Source: Streptomyces fructofermentans (lineage in GTDB: Bacteria; Actinomycetota; Actinomycetes; Streptomycetales; Streptomycetaceae). Taken from it: a stretch of DNA of 64,000 nucleotides. This document shows, one piece after another, positions 24,785 to 34,383 of this stretch (its first letter is position 1; each line of letters opens with the position of its first letter). Location: the NCBI RefSeq assembly GCF_014651055.1, contig NZ_BMWD01000024.1, positions 1-64,000 on the forward strand, written 5' to 3'. A program made the translations under genes and the position numbers. The notes under the pieces were generated by a model. The model searched no databases and was not told the DNA's origin. It worked only from the letters and a program-made list of their open reading frames with translations.

Positions 24785-25747
24785 GTGAGCGACCTGGCGG
24801 ACGACATCCCCTTCGGCGCCACCTCGACCGCCGCAGAGGTCATTGCCGGTACCGATCTGCGAGGCCGGAGGGCCGTCGTCACGGGGGGAGCTTCCGGAAT
24901 CGGCGCCGAGACCGCACGCGCGCTCGCCGGCGCCGGAGCGGAGGTGACCCTTGCCGTCCGCGACACAGAAGCAGGAGCGCGCTTCGCCAAGACCGTCGTC
25001 ACACCGCCCGACAGCCGGCCCGTGAGCGTTGCAGCCCTCGATCTCGCCGATCAGGCGTCCGTCGCCGCCTTCGTCGACCTGTGGACCGGGCCGTTGCACA
25101 TCCTCGTGAACAACGCCGGCGTCATGGCGCCGCCCGAGACCCGGACCGCACAAGGCTGGGAGTTGCAGTTCGCCACCAACCACCTCGGGCACTTCGCTCT
25201 GAGCACTGGCCTGCACCCGGCACTGAAGGAAGCACGAGGAGCCCGCGTCGTAGCCGTGAGTTCGGTGGGGCACGTGAACAGTGACATCGCCTTCGACGAC
25301 ATCCACTTCGAGCGCAGGCCTTACGACAAGTGGCTCGCGTACGGGCAGTCCAAGACCGCGAACATCCTCTTCGCGGTGGAAGGCGCGAAGCGCTGGGCCG
25401 CGGACCGGATCTCGGTGAACGCCCTCAACCCGGGGAGGATCACGGGGACCAACCTCTCCCGGTACATCGGCGACGTCTCCGCGGCGCCTGCCTCGTTCGA
25501 CCCCACCAGTACCGATGTGTCCTGGAAGAACGCGGAACAGGGTGCGGCCACCTCGGTCCTGCTCGCCGGATCACCGCTGGTCGCCGGGGTCACCGGCCGC
25601 TACTTCGAAGACTGCCACGTGGCGCCGCCGTACGTGCCGGGCGTGCGCCGCGGCGTCGCGGACTACGCGCTCGACAGGGACAACGCAGCCCGCTTGTGGC
25701 ACGTGTCCCTCGACATGCTCGGTCGGGACGACACGGCAATCGCTTGA
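24785..25747 (+). CDS. Short-chain dehydrogenase/reductase, probable TetR target
   Basis: Translation from GTG 24785 (AAAGGA upstream) gives 320 residues. Motifs: VVTGGASGIGAETARALA (NAD(P)-binding TGxxxGxG), ILVNNAGVMAPPE (NNAG), the catalytic Ser region VVAVSSVGHVNSD, and YGQSKTANILFAVE (YxxxK). It is of the WW-domain-oxidoreductase/retinol-dehydrogenase-like class, cytosolic and NADP-preferring by type. The catalytic Ser-Tyr-Lys set is complete. The substrate is unknown; divergent control by the TetR protein suggests an inducible xenobiotic or secondary-metabolite reduction. Confidence 0.9.
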   Translation: MSDLADDIPFGATSTAAEVIAGTDLRGRRAVVTGGASGIGAETARALAGAGAEVTLAVRDTEAGARFAKTVVTPPDSRPVSVAALDLADQASVAAFVDLWTGPLHILVNNAGVMAPPETRTAQGWELQFATNHLGHFALSTGLHPALKEARGARVVAVSSVGHVNSDIAFDDIHFERRPYDKWLAYGQSKTANILFAVEGAKRWAADRISVNALNPGRITGTNLSRYIGDVSAAPASFDPTSTDVSWKNAEQGAATSVLLAGSPLVAGVTGRYFEDCHVAPPYVPGVRRGVADYALDRDNAARLWHVSLDMLGRDDTAIA

Positions 25748-25977
25748 CCTCAAATACGGCCCGGGCCCGGAGCACCTCGAGGAACGCTCCTGGACCATCG
25801 GCTGACAACACCGCGTCACCCTGGCCCGCGCCGCCCACGGCGCCCTCACCGAACAGCGCCTGCCCCAGAGGCCGACGCAGCGAGCCCACCCCTCGCCCGA
25901 CCCTCGACACCCTCCAGGACCTCCTGGCCTCGGTGCGGTGGTGTGCAGTGGACCGATCCGGCGGTGCATCGCCTCAG

Positions 25978-28475
25978 CGATTGCGGTCAAGTACGACCAC
26001 GTCGTTCCCCATGCCGATGACGAGGCCTTCACCGACGGCAGTGACGCACTGGGCCCGCGTCGGCAGCGCGACCGTCTCCCGGAGCCGGGCCTGCGCGAGA
26101 TCCCAGACGTGGACCGTACCGCTGCCGTCCAGGGTGATGGCGTCCGTACGTTCGTCCCGCGTGATGCAGGCCACCCCCAGAACTCCGGACGAATGTCCCG
26201 CAAGGGTGGAGCGCTGGGCGCCGTCCGTCAGGTCCCACACCTGGACCGCGGTGTCGTTCGCCCCCACAGTCAGCGCGTGCGGACGGCCGTCCAGGACGGT
26301 GCCGGCGAGTGCCGCTATCCAGTGGTGCCCTGTCTGGACGGTTGCCGTGACGCGTCGGCCCTTCCCTGTGAGCCTCCACAGCCGCAGTGCGGCGTCATCA
26401 CTGCCCGTGAGGAGGTGAGGGCGGCCGTCGACGGTGACGGGCTCCATGGCCCGCACCGCCGACCGGGTGCGGTCGACGAGGAGCGGGTCCTCCACGTCCT
26501 CGTCCGGATCCCACACGCGTATGGTGCGGTCCTGGTCGGAAGTGACCACGTGCAGACGCCCGTTGACGTCCGCCCACGACACGGCCTCCACCCTGTGGTC
26601 GGGGCCCGGAAGGTCGCGGGGCCCGCTCCCTGCGGCGAGGTCCCAGACCCGGGCGACGCCGCAGCAGCCTCCGACGGCAACGTGGGGGCTGCCGTGGACC
26701 GTTGTGCACGCCAGCGCCTCGACCCGGTGCCCGTGCGACAGGGTGCGCCTTTCCGTCCCGTCGGCCAGGTCCCAGACTCGTACCGTGGTGTCGCCTCCGG
26801 TGACGGCGTGCGGACGCCCGTCGATCTCCACGGCGTCCACGGCCTGCACGGTCCCGGTGTGGCCCTTGTGTGCCACGGGCGGGAGGGCGTCGCCCAGGTC
26901 CCATACGCGCGGGGGCGCGGAATGGCCGCCGCTCACGGCGTACGGGCGCCCGTCGACCTCCGTGCAGGCCAGCGCGTCCACATGGCCCTGGTGTCCGGTC
27001 AGGACAGCGCGCTGCGTGTCCTCGGTCAGGTCCCACACGTGGACCGTGCAGTCACCACCGGCGGTCAGCACGTGCGGACGTCCGTCGAGGTCGACACAGC
27101 CCACGGCGGACACCCACGAGGTGTGCCCGCCCAGCACCGCGCGCTGCGAGCCGTCGGTCAGGCACCAGACCCGTGCCGTGCGCTCCCCGCCGCCCCCGGT
27201 GACGGCGTGGGGGATGCCGTCGATCACCGTGCAGGCCACCGAGTACACGGCCGAGGTGTGGCCGGTGAGCACGTACTGTTCGACACCGTCCTCCAGGTCC
27301 CACACCCTCACCGTGTTGTCGTCGCCCCCCGTCACGGCCACCGGGCGGCCGGAGACCTCGGCGAACGCCACCGCTCGTACCTCTTCGGTGTGGCCGGGCA
27401 TCCGCGCACGTTCCGAACCGTCGACCAGGTCCCACAGTCGGACGAGGCGGTCCTCTCCGACCGTCACCGCGTGCGGCCGGCCCTCGACGACCGTGCAGCC
27501 GACCGCGCGTATCCAGCCCTTGTGGCCTCCGAGGGCGAGCCGCTCGGCCCCGCTCCCCAGATCCCACACCCGTAGCCCGCCCGAGCAGGTCCCGGTGACG
27601 ACATGCGGGCGCCCGTCGATCTCGACGCAGTCCAGTGCGTAGACCCCGTCGTCCTCGGTGATGACAAGGCGCTCGGTACCGTCGACCAGGTCCCACACGC
27701 GGACGTTCGAGTCGTAGCAGCCGGTCACCGCGTGCGGCCGGCCGTCGATGACGGTGCACGCGACAGCATCCACGCCCAGTCCCGTCCGGGTGAGGCGCAG
27801 CGCCGGATGAACCATCGTCCCGGTCGCCCAGCGCGGCCGCCAAGGACGGTCACGGGACAACTCCCGGGCGAGGCCGGTCTCACCGTGGCGCGCGGCGTCG
27901 ACGGCCAGGATGTCCCGCCTTTCGGACAGGCTCGCGGTGGCGTGGACGTGCGCGGATGCACGGTAGATACTCCGCCGCAACGCCCCTTGGGACGAGCCGG
28001 GGACGTTGAGCGCGCGAAGCAGCCCCTGCGGGGCCGCGTGCACCAGGTACTCGGAGTCCTGGAGTACCTCGTCCAAGGCGCCGGCCGCGACGGCGTGGGC
28101 GGCGAGATGGTCGACGATGTACGGGGCGGCGGCCGGCCAGTCGCGACGCCCGTCTTCCCTGTCGAGGGGAACCTCGGCCAACAACGCGCTCGTGATCGCC
28201 CGTTGCGTCTGCCGCTCGTCCGACCGGGCTCCCCGGCCACGCAGCCGGTACGCCGCACCCTCCGATGTCCGCGTCTCGACCAGGAGTTCGCCCGCCCGGT
28301 CCCGGAAGGCGCTCACCTCCTGATCCGTCCACGCGTGACCCGACAGGGCACGTGCCAGGACCACCCACAGGGCCAGGGGCAGGCCCGCGCCTTCGGCGAA
28401 CGCCAACGGCCGCAGCAGCACGGCTTCGTCGCCGGAATCCGGCGTCGGACCGACGGCCCTGTTCCCCTTCGCCAT
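25978..28475 (-). CDS. WD40 double beta-propeller protein with winged-helix head (STAND sensor lacking its ATPase)
   Basis: From ATG 28475 (GAGGAG nine bases upstream) the 832-residue protein starts with a helical part: LLRPLAFAEGAGLPLALW, then TDQEVSAFRDRAGELLVETR, VPLDREDGRRDWPAAAPYIV and HLAAHAVAAGALDEVLQDSE. That segment normally follows the NACHT/NB-ARC-type ATPase in actinobacterial STAND proteins as winged helix and linker. From about residue 225 come thirteen repeats ending in VWDL-like strands plus one final degenerate blade, enough for two seven-bladed WD40 propellers. There is no P-loop, and no ATPase or effector gene is encoded directly upstream. It may work with a separate partner or be a truncated relic, but the long intact frame argues against recent decay. 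Confidence 0.8.
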
Positions 28476-28902
28476 CCCCACACACTCCTCGCAGCCCGGT
28501 CACGCCCCGTCCCTCCTCACTGCGGGCGGACGGGTCACCAACTGCCACGGATGCTACAGACGGCCACTGACAGCGACGGCGTGCTCCGGGTCGAGGGGGG
28601 CCGGGGGGAGAGCCCGTCGCGCCGTCGTGTACCACCGGCGCACTCGGCGCGGGCTTCAGGAGCGGCACGTCGGCCCGGGCCTCGTGGGTAGGGAGGCGGA
28701 GAACTGTCCGGGTGTCTGTCCGTCCGGCACGACATCCGGTGCGCGTCGATGCACTCCGGCGACGTCTGCGGCATCTTCCGCGACCGCTGCCCGCTGCTGC
28801 AGCATCCGAAGGGGGTTCTTCCCGATACGAGATGGAAAGCGTCGTACCCGCAGCGTCCGCGACCACGAGCACGAGCACGACCGGAACGAGGTCCTGCACG
28901 AA
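28476..28902. other. Divergent region upstream of the peptide/ABC operon
   Basis: It separates the WD40 gene from the rightward operon. It should hold promoters for both. I see no clear operator or other gene. Confidence 0.4.
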
Positions 28903-29022
28903 ATGGAGCACATCCACGTCCCCGCATCCCACCCGAGAAACGCCGTCGCCGTCCTCCGCACGCCCACCCGCGGCCCGTCGTATCGGGCACTGAACCCGCC
29001 CACCTCGGGAGGCGCCCGGTGA
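28903..29022 (+). CDS. Small peptide, 39 aa, translationally coupled to an ABC exporter
   Basis: A 39-codon frame starts at ATG 28903, eleven bases after GAGG, and its TGA overlaps the GTG start of the ABC transporter (GTGA), the usual sign of coupled translation. Thirty-four of 39 codons end in G or C, like real genes here. The peptide begins MEHIHVPASHPRNAVAVLR and ends TPTRGPSYRALNPPTSGGAR: a charged N-terminal half and a Pro/Gly/Ser/Thr/Tyr-rich C-terminal half without Cys, reminiscent of leader plus core in ribosomally made modified peptides. I know no family match. It may instead be a leader ORF that only couples translation. The encoded exporter and two methyltransferase-containing proteins follow. 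Confidence 0.45.
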   Translation: MEHIHVPASHPRNAVAVLRTPTRGPSYRALNPPTSGGAR

Positions 29023-31028
29023 AGAGGTTCTTCGGACCGGTGAGGATGGCCGAACCCAAGGTCTCCGATGCCGAACAGGAGCTGTTCGGCGGACCGCTGC
29101 GCTACGACATGGGCTGGTCCCTCCACGAGCACGCGGGCCTGGACCTGACCATGATGTCGGCGCTGCGGTCCATGCCGGCCCTCGTCGGCGCCGCCCTGCG
29201 CATGGCCTGGAGCGCGGACCGGCGGGCGCTCCTCGCCGTGACGGTCAGCGAGATCGGTCAGGGCATCGCCGCGGCCGTGGGCCTGTTCGCCATCAACGCC
29301 GTCATGCACGCCCTGCTCGCCGGGAGCGGCGACGCGGCCCAGCGGCTGCACGCGCTGCTGCCCGGCCTGTTGGCCATCGCCGCCGTCGGCGTGGTCAACT
29401 CCGCCCTCTCCGCGTGGTCGACCTCTCGTGCCGGGCGCCTGGAGCCGATGGTCGAGCGGATCGCGACCACTCAGTACCTGGCCGCCGCCGCAAGGGTCGA
29501 GTTGGAAGCCATCGACGACCCCGACTTCCGGCGGCTCGTCGACGTCGCCCAGCACGGTCCGGGCGCCGCCCGCCGCATGATCGGTGCCTGCGTCGCCGCG
29601 CTCAACGGCCTCATCTCGCTGATCACCACCGCCGGCGTCCTCGCCGTCCTCCACCCGGTCCTGCTGCCCATGCTGATCCTCATCGCCGCCCCGCGGGGCT
29701 GGGGCGCCATGCGCGTCGCGCAGGAGCGGTACGTGTCGGTGATGAGCTGGATCGAGCATGTGCGGGCCAGCCGGCTCATCGGCAACCTGCTCACCGAGCG
29801 CAGTGCCGCCCAGGAGGTCCGGATCCACGCCGTGGGCGCGTTCCTCCTCAGCCGGTACCAGCGCATGGCCGAGAGCGCCGAGGCCGAACAGGAACGCCTC
29901 GCCTCCAGCAAGGCCCTGACCGAGTGGGTCGCCTCCGCGCTGTCCGGCGTGGCCATGGCCGCGACGTACGGGGCCATGTTCTGGCTGATCCTGGCAGGTC
30001 ACATGAGCCTCGCCATCGCCGGTACCGCGGTGATCGCGGTGCGGACGGGATCGGCGAGCCTGGGCGCTCTGGTCATGAACATCAACCAGTTGCACGAGGA
30101 GTCCCTGTACGTCCGCGACCACGGTCGGTTCCTGGCCCAGGCGGCACAGCGCACCATCCCCGAGGGCGGCGGTCCGGTCCCCGAGGAGATCGAGGAGATC
30201 GTCCTCGACCGCGTCACCTACCGCTACCCGGACCGTGACACGGCTGCCCTGGACCGGGTGTCGCTCACCCTGCCGATGGGCTCGGTCACCGCCGTGGTGG
30301 GCGAGAACGGCTCCGGCAAGAGCACACTGATGAAGATCCTGTCGGGCCTGCTGCTGCCCCAGCACGGCTCCCTGCGCTGGGGCGAGGCGGACATCAGCGA
30401 CCTGGACCGCTCCCAGGTCTTCGAGCGCGTCTCCCTGCTCACCCAGGACTTCCAGCGCTGGCCCTTGACCGCCGCCCTGAACATCCGCCTCGGGCGCCCC
30501 GCCCACGCCGCCGCCCCCCAGGACCTGCTGCCCTCCGTCGACTATGCCGGAGCGGGCCCGGTCATCGCCAAACTCCCCAACGGCCTGCGGAGTCTGCTGG
30601 CCCGCATGTTCCGCGGCGCCATCGAACTGTCGGGCGGGGAATGGCAGAAGGTGGGTCTTGCCCGGACGCACTGGCGCAGCTCGACATCGCAGGCGGACAG
30701 CCTCCTCATCGTGGACGAACCCACCTCCGCCCTGGACCCCGAAGCCGAGATCGAGGCCTTCGACCGTCTCCGGCGGCTCGCCGCTCCGAACAGGGCCGTC
30801 GTCCTGGTCACTCACCGCATGTCCGGAGTCCGCCACGCCGATCGCATCTACGTTCTCACTCACGGTCGCCTCGCCGAACACGGCACCCACGAAGAACTCG
30901 TCGCCGCGCAGGGGCGGTACGCCGCCATGTTCGACGCGCAGGCGGCCCAGTACGCCCCCGGCGCCGGCATCCCGAAACCCACCTCGCCGACCGCGCCCAG
31001 CGCGCCCACCGTCGCGGATCCCGCATGA
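29019..31028 (+). CDS. ABC transporter, fused permease and ATPase (exporter type)
   Basis: GTG 29019 with GGGAGG six bases before it gives 669 residues. The N-terminal half has about six hydrophobic segments (for example GLFAINAVMHALLA, LLPGLLAIAAVGVVNSAL, LISLITTAGVLAVLHPVLLPMLILI) typical of ABCB-like exporters. The C-terminal half has Walker A GENGSGKST (about residue 428), Q-loop LTQDF, signature ELSGGEWQKV, Walker B LLIVDEPTSALD and H-loop VTHR. Half-transporters of this kind dimerise to export peptides, lipids or natural products. No peptidase (C39) domain is present. The start overlaps the stop of the 39-codon peptide gene, making that peptide or its product the most economical cargo guess. 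Confidence 0.92.
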   Translation: MKRFFGPVRMAEPKVSDAEQELFGGPLRYDMGWSLHEHAGLDLTMMSALRSMPALVGAALRMAWSADRRALLAVTVSEIGQGIAAAVGLFAINAVMHALLAGSGDAAQRLHALLPGLLAIAAVGVVNSALSAWSTSRAGRLEPMVERIATTQYLAAAARVELEAIDDPDFRRLVDVAQHGPGAARRMIGACVAALNGLISLITTAGVLAVLHPVLLPMLILIAAPRGWGAMRVAQERYVSVMSWIEHVRASRLIGNLLTERSAAQEVRIHAVGAFLLSRYQRMAESAEAEQERLASSKALTEWVASALSGVAMAATYGAMFWLILAGHMSLAIAGTAVIAVRTGSASLGALVMNINQLHEESLYVRDHGRFLAQAAQRTIPEGGGPVPEEIEEIVLDRVTYRYPDRDTAALDRVSLTLPMGSVTAVVGENGSGKSTLMKILSGLLLPQHGSLRWGEADISDLDRSQVFERVSLLTQDFQRWPLTAALNIRLGRPAHAAAPQDLLPSVDYAGAGPVIAKLPNGLRSLLARMFRGAIELSGGEWQKVGLARTHWRSSTSQADSLLIVDEPTSALDPEAEIEAFDRLRRLAAPNRAVVLVTHRMSGVRHADRIYVLTHGRLAEHGTHEELVAAQGRYAAMFDAQAAQYAPGAGIPKPTSPTAPSAPTVADPA

Positions 31029-31280
31029 CTCGCCCCGTCGAAAGGCCCGCCGTGCGCGAACCGGAGCGTGCAACGAATGCCGCTGGTGGTCGCTGGATCG
31101 CTGCCCGAGCCCGTCGCGGAGTACGTACGCGTCGCGCGGCAGGCCGTCCCCGGCAGCGCGCTCCGTGCCTTCACGGGCCGACCCCGCCATGTCGCACGCG
31201 GCCGACCGGCCGGGCGGCCGCCTCGGACTCCACTGCCCCGCAGTCGCCGTACGACCAATGAGAAGGGCGTGCCTCCGCAC

Positions 31281-32756
31281 ATGTTCACCTCGCAGGACGA
31301 ATGGGACCGCGGCTACACCGAAGGCCACCGCTACCGGCCGCTCACCGACGTCGAACGCTCGCTGCTCGCCGCGCATCTGCCGCCGGGCGTCGGCGGACGG
31401 GCCCTTGATGTCGGTTGCGGGACCGGCGAACTCGCCGCGCACCTGTCCTCATCCGGCTACGCCGTGGACGCCGTCGACTGGTCCGAGGCCGCGCTCGCCC
31501 AGGCATGCACCCACCATGGGCGGGCCGCCCGCTGGCTCCGCATCGACATCGAGCAGGACGCCGGAGCGTCGCTCGACGCCGACGGCTATGACCTGATCAC
31601 CCTGAGGTTCGTCGCCCCGTTCCTCAGCGCCCGTGACCGCACCCTGGACGCGCTGAGCCGCCGGCTACGCCCGGGCGGTGCCCTCGTCATCATCACACCG
31701 CTCGCCGCCGACACCCCGGCCGACCGGCGCGGGATCGCTCTCGACGAGGACGAACTCGCGCGTCTGCAGAGTCGGTGGGCGGTACCTGAGCGCCATGACG
31801 CCGACGGGCTGGTCCTCCTCGTCCTGCGCGGGCCGTGCCAGGACAGGGCCGCACCGCACGTCGCAGCACAGCGCACGCCGTCGGGCGGCCATACCGACGA
31901 AGAAGGCGGCCTTCCGCGCAGGCATCACTTCCGTCTCTCGGGGCGCCACTACTCGCAGGTGGAGTCGGGCCGCAGGACGATCGAGGTCCGCGTCGCCACC
32001 CCCGAGAAGGCGGCCGTCGGCGTCGGGGACGTCATCGTGTTCCACGACCGGGGCGGCAACCGGGAACTCGACATCGTCGTGCGGCGGGTCACCGCATACG
32101 CCTCGTTCGAGGACCTGCTCGAAGCGGAGGACCCCGCCCGCATAGACCCGGACGGACCGCTCGAGGAACTGCTGGTAGACCTCCACCACCTCTACCCGCC
32201 GGACCGGGAGGCGCTCGGCGTCCTCGCCTTCGAGTTCGACCACAGGCCCGCGTTGCCCGGACGCCCCATGCCGATGACAGCCTCTCAATACGCGCAGACC
32301 GTTCCCCACCACACGGTGTACGGCTGCCTGTACGTCCGTGACGAGCACGATCGGCCGGTGCAACTGCGATCGGTCTACGGATCGCGGCTCTGGCAGTTCC
32401 CGGGCGGCAACCTCGACACGCAAGGGGAAGGCCCGCTCGACACCGCCCGCCGCGAGGCGATCGAGGAGACCGGACTCGAACTCGGCCTGGGCGCCCCGAG
32501 GTTGCTCCTGACGCATTTCCTGCACGCCGGGCCCCGGATGCCTCTGAACAAGGTGGGCCTCATCTTCGACGGAGGCCGGCTCACCGCCGAACAGCTCCGC
32601 CGGATCCGCCTCGATCCCGCCGAGCACGACATGTGGGCCGTCCACGACCTGGCCGAGTGGCGGAAGTTGATGGCGCCGCGCGACTTCGCCCGACTCGACG
32701 CAGTCGAACGATCCCGGTACGACGAAGGCCCCGCCTACCTCACCACGCACACCTGA
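31281..32756 (+). CDS. Methyltransferase-ASCH-NUDIX fusion protein
   Basis: This 491-residue protein has three domains in a row. Residues 1-185: class I SAM methyltransferase (GGRALDVGCGTGELAAHL as SAM loop, DAVDWSEAAL, YDLITLRFVAPFL). Residues 210-320: ASCH-like domain (HHFRLSGRHYSQVESGRRTIEVRV, VGDVIVFHDRGG). Residues 335-490: NUDIX hydrolase (WQFPGGNLDTQGEGPLDTARREAIEETG, a NUDIX box GxxLx..REAxEExG with an insertion). Known domain functions are methyl transfer, RNA/nucleotide base recognition and pyrophosphate hydrolysis; together they suggest nucleotide or RNA-linked substrate chemistry. ATG 31281 is chosen. A longer frame back to about 31068 has a codon-plausible beginning and cannot be excluded. 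Confidence 0.85.
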   Translation: MFTSQDEWDRGYTEGHRYRPLTDVERSLLAAHLPPGVGGRALDVGCGTGELAAHLSSSGYAVDAVDWSEAALAQACTHHGRAARWLRIDIEQDAGASLDADGYDLITLRFVAPFLSARDRTLDALSRRLRPGGALVIITPLAADTPADRRGIALDEDELARLQSRWAVPERHDADGLVLLVLRGPCQDRAAPHVAAQRTPSGGHTDEEGGLPRRHHFRLSGRHYSQVESGRRTIEVRVATPEKAAVGVGDVIVFHDRGGNRELDIVVRRVTAYASFEDLLEAEDPARIDPDGPLEELLVDLHHLYPPDREALGVLAFEFDHRPALPGRPMPMTASQYAQTVPHHTVYGCLYVRDEHDRPVQLRSVYGSRLWQFPGGNLDTQGEGPLDTARREAIEETGLELGLGAPRLLLTHFLHAGPRMPLNKVGLIFDGGRLTAEQLRRIRLDPAEHDMWAVHDLAEWRKLMAPRDFARLDAVERSRYDEGPAYLTTHT

Positions 32757-32787
32757 TCGGCATCACGCCACCCACCGAGGAGACCTC

Positions 32788-33471
32788 ATGCCCGCCGAGG
32801 ACACCAACACCCGATCCTGGACCCTCTACGGTCGCCGCCAGCTGGCCCACGCCTATGTGCCACCCATCCCCGACCGCCTGTCCTGGACGCCCTGGGAGGG
32901 GGTCGGACCAGGTGCTGAAGTTCTCGGCGACGTCACTGGTCGGCGCGTCCTGGACATCGGCTCCGGCGCCGGCCACCACGCCGTGCATCTCGTCCTGGCC
33001 CACGGCGCGCACGTCACCGGGATCGAGCTGTCCGCGACCCAGTACGAACGCGCAGCCTCCACCCACGTGGACGTTCCGGGCGTCAGCTTCGCGCAGGGTG
33101 ATGTCGTCGAATACCTCGCCAAGGCGGAGCCGTTCGATGCCGCGTACGCCATCGGCACCCTGGCCTTCGTCGACCCCCATCGCGTGCTGCCCTCCCTCCG
33201 CGACGGTCTGCGTCCCGGCGCACCGCTGGTGCTCTCGCTCCTGCACACCGACCTGCACGGCCGCGGCCCGTCCACGGACGTGGCACCGCGCGAGCAGATG
33301 ATCCTGCTGCGCGACGACCCGCCCTTGCCGGTCCACATGTGGGTACTTGCACCGCAGTTGTGGGAGGACCTGCTCACCGGGTACGGCTTCCGCGTCGAGG
33401 CCGTCGACCTGCTGCACCAACCCGAGGGGAACACTCCTGTCATCCTGCAACTCGTCCGCGCCCGCCGTTGA
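32788..33471 (+). CDS. Class I SAM-dependent methyltransferase
   Basis: The 227-residue protein has GRRVLDIGSGAGHHAVHLV (SAM loop), HVTGIELSATQYERA (acidic loop) and a motif-IV region FDAAYAIGTLAFVDPHRVLP. ATG 32788 is preceded by GAGGAGA. It follows the fusion gene by 31 bp on the same strand, so the four genes from 28903 to 33471 look like one operon. It is cytosolic; the substrate is unknown and may be the peptide, the export product or an intermediate. Confidence 0.9.
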   Translation: MPAEDTNTRSWTLYGRRQLAHAYVPPIPDRLSWTPWEGVGPGAEVLGDVTGRRVLDIGSGAGHHAVHLVLAHGAHVTGIELSATQYERAASTHVDVPGVSFAQGDVVEYLAKAEPFDAAYAIGTLAFVDPHRVLPSLRDGLRPGAPLVLSLLHTDLHGRGPSTDVAPREQMILLRDDPPLPVHMWVLAPQLWEDLLTGYGFRVEAVDLLHQPEGNTPVILQLVRARR

Positions 33472-33583
33472 GCCGACCGGCCGGCACTCATGGCAATCCG
33501 AGCCCGCGGCGCCCGGCCGTCGCCGGCGGCGCACGCCGCAGATCGCTGACGGCTGCTGATGCGGTCGGCTTGGCGACCAGTGG

Positions 33584-34060
33584 CTATCCCACGGCAGTTC
33601 GGGCTGCGTCGAGGAACGCCAGTCGGTTGTCCTCGAGGTAGTCGCGGACACTCTCGCCGTCGGGCAGGCCTTCCCACACCGTCCGGTTGAGGTCGAGAAA
33701 GTACGCGCGTGCCGCGTCATGCACGGGCAGGGGGAACTGAACACGGATGAGCCGCTCGGCGACCCACAGTCGGTTCATGACGTCCTGGGCCTGCACATGC
33801 CAGGGGTGGGTGTCGTCGAACTCGGAGGGCCGACTGAACGCGGAACGTTCGGCCTCGGCCGTCACCTCGATGAACCTCTCCAGCAGCGCCAGCCGTTCAG
33901 CGCGCCTCGCCTCCGACAGGGCGCTCCGCTGCCGAGCCTGTTCGGCGCGCTCCGCCGACAGTTGAGTCCTGTGCTGGACGAGGTAGGACAGCGTGCCGCC
34001 GAGGACGACACCGCCCAACGATATGAGTGACACCCAGACCTGACCCGACATGGCGGTCAT
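33584..34060 (-). CDS. Single-pass membrane-anchored hypothetical protein
   Basis: The 158-residue protein begins MTAMSGQVWVSLISLGGVVLGGTLSYL, one N-terminal transmembrane helix, followed by a charged helical region (QHRTQLSAERAEQARQRSAL, SEARRAERLALLERF) and FDDTHPWHVQAQDVMNRLWV. The bulk should be cytoplasmic. I recognise no family, though many Streptomyces proteins share this anchor-plus-helical-bundle layout. ATG 34060 or 34051 may start it; neither has a strong ribosome site. It converges on the methyltransferase gene. Confidence 0.6.
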   Translation of the reverse strand: MTAMSGQVWVSLISLGGVVLGGTLSYLVQHRTQLSAERAEQARQRSALSEARRAERLALLERFIEVTAEAERSAFSRPSEFDDTHPWHVQAQDVMNRLWVAERLIRVQFPLPVHDAARAYFLDLNRTVWEGLPDGESVRDYLEDNRLAFLDAARTAVG

Positions 34061-34383
34061 GGTGCCAGAGCACCGCGCGTCCACGGGCACGAGGATGGGC
34101 ATCGGGTGCGCACGGCCGACCCGGGCGCCGGGCGCTCAGCAACAGGCACCCTCCTCGTCCCCGCGTACTGGCGGACGAACCCTCACGCCCGAGTACCTCT
34201 TTCCGGCCACACCTTGGCCTGACGAACCCCGGTCCGATTCCCAACTCGCCTTTATCCGTTGACAGTTGCATGTCATCTTGATCAACTGCTGCTGCTCTTG
34301 ATCAGTTTGACGTCGGGTCGGTATCGCAGCGCTCGAAGCCGTGGTCATACGGCGTCGTTCGCGTACTCAGAAACTGAGGATTC
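34061..34383. other. Upstream region of the RHS toxin gene
   Basis: Around 34255-34315 it is AT-richer than the surroundings, with TTGACA at 34259-34264 and two copies of cttgatca about 18 bp apart. These could be promoter or regulator sites; no -10 box is convincing. Confidence 0.4.

Noticed and set aside
25938..27575. Long plus-strand open frames across the WD40 gene
   Set aside because: They read as repetitive Val/Pro/Arg sequence produced by the WD repeats in the opposite strand; no ribosome site or family.
31025..31261. A 78-codon frame starting with an ATGA overlap at the ABC stop
   Set aside because: Only about half of its codons end in G/C and the product is Arg/Pro low-complexity, unlike the coupled 39-codon gene at the operon start.
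28656..31442. A 928-codon open frame antisense to the ABC exporter
   Set aside because: Same artefact: the plus-strand frame carries Walker A, signature and Walker B motifs; the antisense product is low-complexity.
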